DNA of 5,362 nucleotides from an uncultured Lachnospiraceae bacterium (lineage in GTDB: Bacteria; Bacillota_A; Clostridia; Lachnospirales; Lachnospiraceae). The stretch's first letter is position 1, and every line of letters starts with the position of its first letter. Shown here piece by piece: positions 1 through 4,731 of the stretch. The notes under the pieces are model-generated. The model had not been told where the DNA came from. It made no database searches and worked only from the letters and a program-made list of their open reading frames with translations. The translations under genes and the position numbers were made by a program. Where the stretch lies: contig CAMOGO010000108.1 in assembly GCA_946614075.1 (NCBI GenBank), forward strand, positions 1 through 5,362, read 5' to 3'.

Positions 1-446
1 TTATTCAATGCGTGAAAGAAGCAAAGGTGGAGATTGATGGAAAGGTCACCGGCTCCGTCGGGAAAGGCTTCCTGGTTCTGATCGGCGTCTGCGAAGAAGA
101 CACAAAGGAGGTCGCAGATCGCATGATCAAAAAGATGCTGGGCCTGCGGGTCTTCGAGGATGAGAATGGAAAGACGAACCTGAGCCTGGATCAGGTGGAC
201 GGCGGACTGCTGCTCGTATCCCAGTTTACCCTGTACGCGGACTGCCGGAAGGGCAACCGGCCTTCCTTTATCCGGGCAGGTGCCCCGGACCACGCAGAGG
301 CTTTGTACGATTATATCGTAGAGGAGTGCCGCAAGAGCGGCCGGCCTGTCGGCACCGGTGAATTCGGCGCCCTCATGGACGTCTCCCTCGTGAACCACGG
401 ACCCTTCACTGTCATTCTCGACTCCGACGAGTTATCCCGGAAGTGA
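1..446 (+). CDS. dtd: D-aminoacyl-tRNA deacylase (DTD), 5' end cut by window edge
   Basis: This cytoplasmic, homodimeric proofreading enzyme removes D-amino acids (and glycine mischarged on tRNA-Ala) from tRNA. The reading frame is open from base 3 to the TGA at 444-446. The visible protein starts I-Q-C-V-K-E-A, which matches the family start M-R-x-V-I-Q-R-V, so only about four residues are missing upstream. The GTG at 12 is therefore an internal valine codon and not the start. Counting the missing residues, the protein would be about 151 aa, normal for the family (145-150). Hallmarks present are the SQFTLY motif (Ser77 in that numbering) with a following RPSF, and the C-terminal Gly-cisPro motif in VNHGPFT (about residues 135-140). 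One oddity is a Cys (TGC) where the family has the conserved Arg of QRV at position 7. A terminator follows 46 bases after the stop. In other Firmicutes dtd often follows relA, but here that side lies outside the window. Confidence 0.95.
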   Translation, partial: IQCVKEAKVEIDGKVTGSVGKGFLVLIGVCEEDTKEVADRMIKKMLGLRVFEDENGKTNLSLDQVDGGLLLVSQFTLYADCRKGNRPSFIRAGAPDHAEALYDYIVEECRKSGRPVGTGEFGALMDVSLVNHGPFTVILDSDELSRK

Positions 447-492
447 TGTCTGCTGTTTTAAGTAACTGGGAAATGCCGTAGTTTTCCTAAAG

Positions 493-530
493 AAAAGACA
501 CTGACGACACAACTGTCATCAGTGTCTTTT
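493..530. terminator. Bidirectional Rho-independent terminator between convergent genes
   Basis: Bases 493-508 pair with 515-530 around the six-base loop 509-514. This gives 16 positions with a single C/A mismatch (505/518) when read on the plus strand. On the minus strand the same position becomes a G-U wobble, so the helix is continuous. The arms begin with AAAA and end with TTTT, giving a U tract in both directions: TTTTATAT for dtd, and TTTTCTTT for the dehydrogenase gene transcribed from the right. It ends both convergent transcripts. Confidence 0.9.
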
Positions 531-536
531 ATATAT

Positions 537-589
537 GCACACGGCCGCCCAAAGGTAATTGTTGCCTTACGGCAACGGGCGGCCGGTGC
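537..589 (-). other. Long GC-rich hairpin in the 3' UTR of the dehydrogenase gene
   Basis: The outer helix pairs GCAC (537-540) with GTGC (586-589). After a single bulged base (541), CGGCCGCCC (542-550) pairs with GGGCGGCCG (577-585). The ten bases 551-560 are unpaired on one side. The inner helix then pairs GTTGCC (561-566) with GGCAAC (571-576). The four-base loop 567-570 reads TTAC on plus but GUAA on minus, a GNRA tetraloop, so the minus-strand RNA is the more plausible functional form. It lies between the dehydrogenase stop codon and the shared terminator. It could be an mRNA 3'-end stabiliser, a small RNA module or a copy of a dispersed palindromic repeat. I do not recognise a named family. 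The structure is clear in the sequence, but its role is unknown. Confidence 0.6.
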
Positions 590-642
590 GGGATCCATAT
601 GGAGTATATGGCATGCGATGGGCCGTTTTTAAATGCTGTATT

Positions 643-1515
643 TTACTGCTCGCCGGCGTCGTAGATCTTGATCAGGGCCTGGGTTCCGAGCTTGGAGCCG
701 CCTTCTGCGTCAAGCTTCTCAAACATGCCGAGGACATCGGCCAGGATCGGAAGAGCAGTCTCTCTCTCGGAAGCCTCCTCCATGGCGATGCGCATATCCT
801 TGATGTAGTGATAGACAAAGAAGCCGGGATCAAAATTATCCTCGAGCATCTTGTAGCCGTTGTTGCTCATCTGCCAGCTGCCGGCAGCACCGGTGCTGAT
901 GGTGTCGAGCATCGTCTTGGTGTCAAGACCGACGGACTTCGCATAGGTGATCGCCTCGCAGGTGCTGGCCAGAGCACCGGAAAGAGCGATCTGGTTTGCC
1001 ATTTTGCAGTGCTGGCCCATGCCGGGGCCTCCCTCGTAGACGATGTTGGTGCCCATGGCAGCGAAGATATCCTGCTGCTCGTCAAAGACTTCCTTGTCGC
1101 CGCCGACCATGATGGCCAGGGTTCCCTTCTTAGCGCCGGTGTCGCCGCCGGAGACAGGAGCATCGAGGGACTTAACGCCACGTGCCTTTGCCGCCTCGTA
1201 GATACGGACGGAGAGCTTCGGGCTGGTGGTCGTCATATCGATGATGGTAGCGCCGACCGGGACATTCTCGATGATGCCGTTCTCACCGAAATAAACCTCC
1301 TCGACATCCTTCGGGAAGCCGACGATCGTGATGACAACGTCCTTACCCTCTGCGCAGGCCTTTACGGAGTCACACCAGGTGGCACCCTCGCTTACGACAG
1401 CGTCGCATTTGCTCTTGGTGCGGGAATATACAGAGACTTCAAAACCGTGCTTCATCAGGTTGCGGACCATAGACTGGCCCATGACGCCGACACCGACAAA
1501 ACCAACTTTTTTCAT
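643..1515 (-). CDS. NAD(P)-dependent beta-hydroxyacid dehydrogenase (3-hydroxyisobutyrate dehydrogenase family, YkwC-like)
   Basis: A 290-aa cytosolic oxidoreductase of the family that includes 3-hydroxyisobutyrate dehydrogenase, tartronate semialdehyde reductase and GLYR/succinic-semialdehyde reductases. It begins with a Rossmann fold GFVGVGVMG (residues 5-13). The second strand ends VYSRTK (29-34); Arg/Thr rather than an acidic residue there suggests NADP(H), by inference. The substrate signature DAPVSGG..GA..GTL is at 118-133. The catalytic Lys171 lies in GQHCKMANQ (167-175), with the conserved Lys239-Asp240 in the C-terminal helical domain. Motifs such as DVEEVYFG, TGAAGSW and the late GTQ resemble Bacillus YkwC, whose substrate is not firmly known. 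Length is typical. I prefer the ATG at 1515 over the in-frame GTG at 1524, because that GTG lies inside the ribosome binding site. It is convergent with dtd and divergent from the transporter operon. The exact substrate is not deducible. Confidence 0.92.
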   Translation of the reverse strand: MKKVGFVGVGVMGQSMVRNLMKHGFEVSVYSRTKSKCDAVVSEGATWCDSVKACAEGKDVVITIVGFPKDVEEVYFGENGIIENVPVGATIIDMTTTSPKLSVRIYEAAKARGVKSLDAPVSGGDTGAKKGTLAIMVGGDKEVFDEQQDIFAAMGTNIVYEGGPGMGQHCKMANQIALSGALASTCEAITYAKSVGLDTKTMLDTISTGAAGSWQMSNNGYKMLEDNFDPGFFVYHYIKDMRIAMEEASERETALPILADVLGMFEKLDAEGGSKLGTQALIKIYDAGEQ

Positions 1516-1520
1516 GACAA

Positions 1521-1526
1521 CCACCT
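1521..1526 (-). promoter_or_regulatory. Ribosome binding site of the dehydrogenase gene
   Basis: On the minus strand this reads AGGTGG, five bases before the ATG at 1515-1513. The alternative GTG start (1524-1522) is embedded in this site and has no good site of its own, which settles the start at 1515. About 17 bases further upstream, minus-strand bases 1554-1543 form a small GCAG-GAAA-CTGC hairpin with a GNRA loop. Confidence 0.7.
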
Positions 1527-1581
1527 CATTCTTTCTTTTTATGCAGTTTCCTGCTTTCAGTTTTTTTACATTAACCAGTCT

Positions 1582-1610
1582 AGCATAAAGCTCCCGGAAT
1601 AGGAAGCGAA
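1582..1610 (-). promoter_or_regulatory. Weak candidate sigma-70 promoter for the dehydrogenase gene
   Basis: On the minus strand TTCGCT (1610-1605) and TATGCT (1587-1582) are separated by 17 bases. The -10 matches the TATAAT consensus at four of six positions and the -35 TTGACA at only three. It would give a leader of about 60 bases. The spacing is right but the boxes are weak, so this is a tentative call. Confidence 0.3.
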
Positions 1611-1652
1611 AATCGTACAGGCTTAAGTACGGGGGAATTGGAAAAATTGCTG

Positions 1653-1689
1653 TAAACAGGCCCGGATTCGGGGAAATGTTCGCTGTTTA
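1653..1689. promoter_or_regulatory. Inverted repeat TAAACAG/CTGTTTA, possible operator
   Basis: TAAACAG (1653-1659) and CTGTTTA (1683-1689) are perfect inverted repeats with 23 bases between them, ending five bases before the candidate -35 box of the transporter operon. The left half is itself part of a small palindrome, CTGT-AA-ACAG (1650-1659). A minor CCCG/CGGG hairpin (1661-1672) lies inside. The position fits an activator or repressor site for the divergent promoters, or the loop of a short transcript. I do not recognise the regulator. Confidence 0.35.
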
Positions 1690-1694
1690 TCACA

Positions 1695-1724
1695 TTGACA
1701 AAGAAGTGCCTGATATTTTATTCT
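1695..1724 (+). promoter_or_regulatory. Candidate sigma-A promoter of the transporter operon
   Basis: A perfect TTGACA (1695-1700) is followed after 18 bases by TATTCT (1719-1724), four of six matches to TATAAT. Transcription would begin near 1731, leaving a leader of about 94 bases before the binding-protein ATG. It is the best promoter-like pair in the region on this strand. The -10 is imperfect and the spacer is one base longer than ideal. Confidence 0.5.
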
Positions 1725-1771
1725 TCATTACGTAAACCCATTAAATAAACGTGGGCGTTTTTCCATGCTTT

Positions 1772-1790
1772 GATCTGCATAGTGCAGTTC
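1772..1790 (+). repeat. Small inverted repeat/hairpin in the binding-protein mRNA leader
   Basis: CTGCA (1775-1779) pairs with TGCAG (1783-1787) around the loop TAG. Beyond a T/T mismatch, GA (1772-1773) pairs with TC (1789-1790). It sits 18 bases upstream of the GAGGAG ribosome binding site. It may shield the leader from nucleases or form part of a larger fold. No function can be assigned. Confidence 0.4.
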
Positions 1791-1824
1791 AAGAATATAT
1801 CAAGAAAAGAGGAGAAACAAAACT

Positions 1825-3060
1825 ATGAAGAAAAAGCTATTTGCACTTCTTCTGTCGCTGACCATGGTTCTGGGTCTTGCTGCTTGCGGTAATTCCGGCT
1901 CCAGTTCCAGCGCAAGCCAGGGTGGTGAGGCTGCCGGCAAGTATGACAATGTCAAGATCGGCTTCATCTTCCTGCACGATGAGAACTCCACTTATGACCT
2001 TAACTTCATGAACGGAGCTATCGCTGCCTGCGAGAAACTTGGCCTTTCCGAGGATCAGTACATCCTGAAGACCAACATCCCTGAGGGTGAGGAGTGCTAC
2101 AACACCGCAGCTGACCTGGTAGAGTCCGGCTGCAACATCGTCTTTGCTGACAGCTTTGGTCATGAGGATTACATGATCGAGGCAGCAAAGGAGTTTGAGG
2201 ATGTCCAGTTCTGCCACGCGACCGGTACCCGTGCTCACACGGAGAACCTGCCGAACTATCACAATGCTTTCGCATCCATCTATGAGGGCCGTTACCTGGC
2301 AGGCGTTGCTGCAGGCATGAAGCTCAATGAGATGATCGCAAACGGCGAGATCACCGAGGATCAGGCGAAGATCGGTTATGTCGGTGCTTTCACCTACGCT
2401 GAGGTTATTTCCGGTTATACCTCCTTCTTCCTTGGCGCTCGCTCTATCTGCCCGTCCGCTACGATGGAAGTTACCTTCACCGGTTCCTGGTACGATGAGA
2501 CCGCTGAGAAGGAAGGCGCTAACAAGCTGATGGACAACAACTGTGTCCTGATTTCCCAGCACGCTGACTCCATGGGCGCTCCGACTGCATGCGAGACCCG
2601 CGGAGTTCCGGATGTTTCCTACAATGGCTCCACCAAGGATGCCTGCCCGAACACCTTCATCGTTTCCTCCCGTATTGACTGGGAGCCTTACTTTGAGTAC
2701 ATCATCAACTGTGTCGCAGAAGGCCAGGCAATCGACGCTGACTGGACCGGCACCATGGAGACCGGTTCTGTCGTTCTGACTGAGGTCAATGAGCAGGCTG
2801 CTGCTGAGGGTACCCAGGCTAAGATCGACGAGGTCAAGGCTCAGCTTGCCAATGGCGAGATCCATGTTTTTGATACCGCTGCTTTCACGGTTGACGGTAA
2901 GATGCTTGAGTCCTGGATGGCTGACGTCGATACCGACGCTGCCTATGAGAAGGACACCGAGGTTATCTCCGATGGTTATTTCCACGAGTCCGAGTATCGT
3001 TCTGCTCCTTACTTTGATATGCAGATCGACGGCATCGAGCTTCTGGATACCAAGTTCTAA
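1825..3060 (+). CDS. BMP-family substrate-binding lipoprotein of an ABC importer
   Basis: A 411-aa extracytoplasmic lipoprotein that would capture the ligand and deliver it to the permease. The N terminus has KKK, a hydrophobic core and the lipobox LAAC (residues 18-21), so Cys21 is the lipidated first residue. A Ser/Gly-rich linker (22-38) tethers the fold. The BMP/PnrA-like (periplasmic-binding type 1) domain runs from KIGFIFLHD (44-52). Family motifs follow: ADSFGHEDYM (108-117), HATG (131-134), EGRYLAG (154-160), KIGYVGAF (182-189), LGARS (203-207), GSWYDETAEKEGA (220-232) and ISQHADS (243-249). Relatives bind purine nucleosides (T. pallidum PnrA, B. subtilis NupN) or riboflavin (RfuA), so a nucleoside or purine is likely but unproven. 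Nine cysteines besides Cys21 lie in the exported part, unusual for such proteins. GAGGAG (1809-1814) lies ten bases before the ATG. The frequent GCT and GGT codons, with Arg only as CGT or CGC, differ from the neighbouring genes and suggest high expression. Confidence 0.93.
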   Translation: MKKKLFALLLSLTMVLGLAACGNSGSSSSASQGGEAAGKYDNVKIGFIFLHDENSTYDLNFMNGAIAACEKLGLSEDQYILKTNIPEGEECYNTAADLVESGCNIVFADSFGHEDYMIEAAKEFEDVQFCHATGTRAHTENLPNYHNAFASIYEGRYLAGVAAGMKLNEMIANGEITEDQAKIGYVGAFTYAEVISGYTSFFLGARSICPSATMEVTFTGSWYDETAEKEGANKLMDNNCVLISQHADSMGAPTACETRGVPDVSYNGSTKDACPNTFIVSSRIDWEPYFEYIINCVAEGQAIDADWTGTMETGSVVLTEVNEQAAAEGTQAKIDEVKAQLANGEIHVFDTAAFTVDGKMLESWMADVDTDAAYEKDTEVISDGYFHESEYRSAPYFDMQIDGIELLDTKF

Positions 3061-3078
3061 AGAATAACGAAAGAGTGA

Positions 3079-3102
3079 CGCAGCTGTATCAAACAGCTTG
3101 CG
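3079..3102 (+). repeat. First intercistronic hairpin downstream of the binding-protein gene
   Basis: CGCA (3079-3082) pairs with TGCG (3099-3102) and GCTGT (3083-3087) with ACAGC (3093-3097). T3098 is bulged and the loop is ATCAA. No U tract follows, so it is not a terminator alone. It begins 18 bases after the stop codon and probably protects the 3' end of the binding-protein mRNA (inference). Flanking AGTGAC (3074-3079) could instead pair with GTCACT (3134-3139), enclosing the region. Confidence 0.5.
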
Positions 3103-3123
3103 GTGCTTACAAAATGACAAGAT

Positions 3124-3140
3124 AAGGACTTCGGTCACTT
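3124..3140 (+). repeat. Second intercistronic hairpin with UUCG loop
   Basis: GAC (3127-3129) and GTC (3134-3136) close the loop TTCG, the exceptionally stable C(UUCG)G tetraloop in RNA. AAG (3124-3126) and CTT (3138-3140) extend the helix past a bulged A3137. It is short but well formed, and ends three bases before the third hairpin. Confidence 0.45.
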
Positions 3141-3143
3141 AGC

Positions 3144-3171
3144 AGGAGGTCCCGGTTTTCCGGGATCTCCT
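3144..3171 (+). terminator. Intercistronic terminator-like hairpin (probable attenuator)
   Basis: Bases 3144-3155 pair with 3160-3171 over 12 positions with one G-U wobble (G3149/T3166) and a TTTT loop. The helix is followed by CTTGGG and then five Ts (3178-3182). The gap between helix and T tract makes it an imperfect, probably leaky terminator. Placed between binding-protein and ATPase genes of one operon, it would stop or trim much of the transcript and keep the membrane components less abundant than the lipoprotein. Its left arm AGGAGG also looks like a ribosome binding site but has no usable start after it. Confidence 0.7.
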
Positions 3172-3182
3172 CTTGGGTTTTT

Positions 3183-3188
3183 AAGGAG
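3183..3188 (+). promoter_or_regulatory. Ribosome binding site that fixes the TTG start of the ATPase gene
   Basis: AAGGAG lies seven bases before the TTG at 3196-3198. No ATG or GTG in the frame is close enough; the first ATG codons downstream lie after the Walker A motif, so TTG must be the start. Bases 3184-3189 (AGGAGA) are perfectly complementary to TCTCCT (3166-3171) in the right arm of the preceding hairpin. Confidence 0.75.
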
Positions 3189-3195
3189 AAAAACT

Positions 3196-4731
3196 TTGGA
3201 AGAGAGAACCAGCGCAGTCAGCCTGCACAATATTACCAAAACCTTTGGCTCCATCATTGCGAACAACAAGGTCTCCCTGGATATCAACCGGGGTGAGATC
3301 CTGTCGCTTCTCGGAGAGAACGGAAGCGGCAAAACGACTCTGATGAACATGCTGTCCGGCATCTATTTTCCGGATGAGGGGCAGATCTTCATTGATGGAA
3401 AGGAAGTTGTCATCCGCAGCCCGAAGGATGCGTTTGACCTGAAAATCGGTATGATCCACCAGCATTTCAAGCTGGTCGATGTCCTGACTGCTGCCGAGAA
3501 TATCGTTCTCGGACTGAAGGATGAGGGACGCCTGAACATGAAGGCGGCCTCTGCGAAAATCCGGGAAATCTGCACGAAGTACGGCTTTGACGTCGATCCT
3601 GACCAGAAGATTTACGACATGTCTGTCTCTCAGAAGCAGACTGTCGAGATCGTCAAGGTCCTGTATCGCGGCGCTGAGATCCTGATCCTCGATGAGCCGA
3701 CGGCAGTCCTGACACCGCAGGAGACGGACAAGCTTTTTGCCGTCCTGAGGAATATGAAGGCAGACGGGAAGTCCATTGTCATCATCACGCACAAGCTCCA
3801 TGAGGTAAAGGCGATCTCCGACCGTGTCGCGGTTCTGCGTCACGGCGAGTACATCGGGGATATGACGACGTCCGAGTCGACAGAGCAGGAGATGACAGCC
3901 ATGATGGTCGGTCATTCGGTTGCGCTGAACATCGAAAGACCTGAGCCTGTCAATCCGAAGCCCCGTGTCGTGGTAAAGGACCTGACGGTCCGCAATGAGG
4001 AGGGTGTTGTCAAGCTCGACAAGGTGAGCTTCACGGTCAATAGCGGAGAGATCTTAGGCATTGCCGGCATCTCCGGCTGCGGCCAGAAGGAGCTCCTGGA
4101 GGCCATCGCCGGCCTGCAGCCGGTCGAGTCCGGAACCATCACCTACCTGGAAGATGACGGTACGCCGGAGGAGCTGATCGGCAAGGATCCGCTCGAGATC
4201 GCAAATATGGGCGTCGCGCTGTCCTTTGTCCCCGAGGATCGTCTGGGCATGGGCCTCGTCGCCAACATGGACCTCTCCGACAATATGATGCTTCGTTCCT
4301 TCCGCAGCGGCCACTCGGTCTTTACGAACCGCAAGGAGCCGAAGGAGCTCGCTGAGAGGGTCGTGCATGACCTGGAGGTCAAGACACCGGGCATCTCGAC
4401 ACCGGTCCGCAGACTGTCAGGCGGAAATGTCCAGAAGGTTCTGGTCGGCCGTGAGATTTCCTCGGCTCCGACCGTTCTTCTGACCGCCTATGCGGTACGC
4501 GGTCTGGATATCAACTCATCCTATATGATTTACGACCTGATCAACCGTCAGAAAAAGGAAGGCGTCGCCGTCGTCTATGTCGGCGAGGACCTGGATGTTC
4601 TTCTGGAGCTGGCGGATCGAATCCTGGTTCTTTGCGGAGGCAAGGTGAGCGGCATCGTTCCCGGCCGCGGCGCAAAGAAAGAGGAGGTCGGCATGATGAT
4701 GACTAAGCTGGGAGGGGAAGACGATGAATAA
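3196..4731 (+). CDS. Tandem-domain ABC transporter ATPase (BMP/nucleoside or simple-sugar importer type)
   Basis: A 511-aa cytoplasmic ATPase with two fused nucleotide-binding domains, the form used by RbsA/MglA and the nucleoside ATPase NupO (YufO); length is typical. Domain 1 (about 7-240) has Walker A GENGSGKT (40-47), Q-loop Gln89, signature MSVSQ (142-146), Walker B ILILDEPT (162-169) and switch His199. Domain 2 (about 257-505) has a degenerate Walker A, GISGCGQKEL (291-300), the VPEDR motif (345-349) common in this group, and an intact LSGGNVQK signature (407-414). Its Walker B is degenerate (LLTAYAVRGLD, 428-438) and Glu464 stands where the switch His would be. One composite ATP site (domain 1 Walker motifs with domain 2 signature) should be active and the other dead. 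The start is TTG with a well-placed AAGGAG. It follows the binding-protein gene after 135 bases with three hairpins, and its end overlaps the permease start by 8 bases, suggesting translational coupling. Confidence 0.95.
   Translation: MEERTSAVSLHNITKTFGSIIANNKVSLDINRGEILSLLGENGSGKTTLMNMLSGIYFPDEGQIFIDGKEVVIRSPKDAFDLKIGMIHQHFKLVDVLTAAENIVLGLKDEGRLNMKAASAKIREICTKYGFDVDPDQKIYDMSVSQKQTVEIVKVLYRGAEILILDEPTAVLTPQETDKLFAVLRNMKADGKSIVIITHKLHEVKAISDRVAVLRHGEYIGDMTTSESTEQEMTAMMVGHSVALNIERPEPVNPKPRVVVKDLTVRNEEGVVKLDKVSFTVNSGEILGIAGISGCGQKELLEAIAGLQPVESGTITYLEDDGTPEELIGKDPLEIANMGVALSFVPEDRLGMGLVANMDLSDNMMLRSFRSGHSVFTNRKEPKELAERVVHDLEVKTPGISTPVRRLSGGNVQKVLVGREISSAPTVLLTAYAVRGLDINSSYMIYDLINRQKKEGVAVVYVGEDLDVLLELADRILVLCGGKVSGIVPGRGAKKEEVGMMMTKLGGEDDE

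Larger units (their letters stand above)
1516..1824. other. Divergent intergenic control region (309 bases)
   Basis: The stretch separates the minus-strand dehydrogenase gene from the plus-strand transporter operon and holds no convincing gene. From left to right it contains the dehydrogenase ribosome binding site and a purine-rich leader (on minus), a weak minus-strand promoter candidate, a small inverted repeat CGTAC/GTACG (1614-1618/1627-1631), the TAAACAG/CTGTTTA inverted repeat, a plus-strand promoter with a perfect TTGACA, a leader hairpin and the GAGGAG ribosome binding site of the binding-protein gene. It is visibly more AT-rich than the flanking genes. I looked for a purine riboswitch, which often controls nucleoside transporters, and did not find its conserved core. 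Confidence 0.7.

Noticed and set aside
12..446. GTG at 12 as the start of the deacylase gene
   Set aside because: The frame continues upstream with I-Q-C, which aligns to the conserved N-terminal strand of the family. The true start lies just outside the window.
542..616. Cluster of six-base palindromes (CGGCCG twice, GGATCC, CATATG, GCATGC) resembling a cloning polylinker
   Set aside because: The sites are not contiguous, two belong to the hairpin at 537-589, and no vector sequence adjoins them. Chance is the simpler explanation.
559..1602. Long open frame of 347 codons on the plus strand, opposite the dehydrogenase gene
   Set aside because: It is antisense to a gene with full family motifs, has no recognisable domain or ribosome binding site, and is explained by codon bias of the real gene.
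1770..1799. Second promoter candidate TTGATC with AATATA close to the binding-protein start
   Set aside because: The transcript would begin at or inside the ribosome binding site, and the boxes are weaker than those at 1695-1724.
1731..1824. Purine riboswitch in the leader of a probable nucleoside transporter
   Set aside because: The conserved junction and paired-loop sequences of that riboswitch class are absent, and the second hairpin has a three-base loop where that class has seven.
1837..3138. Open frame of 433 codons on the minus strand, opposite the binding-protein gene
   Set aside because: Its composition mirrors the biased codons of the lipoprotein gene and it has no recognisable motif. 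The lipoprotein has a lipobox, a ribosome binding site and BMP motifs.
3181..3915. Open frame of 244 codons on the minus strand within the ATPase gene
   Set aside because: It overlaps the complete Walker A, signature and Walker B coding region on the other strand and shows no protein family features.
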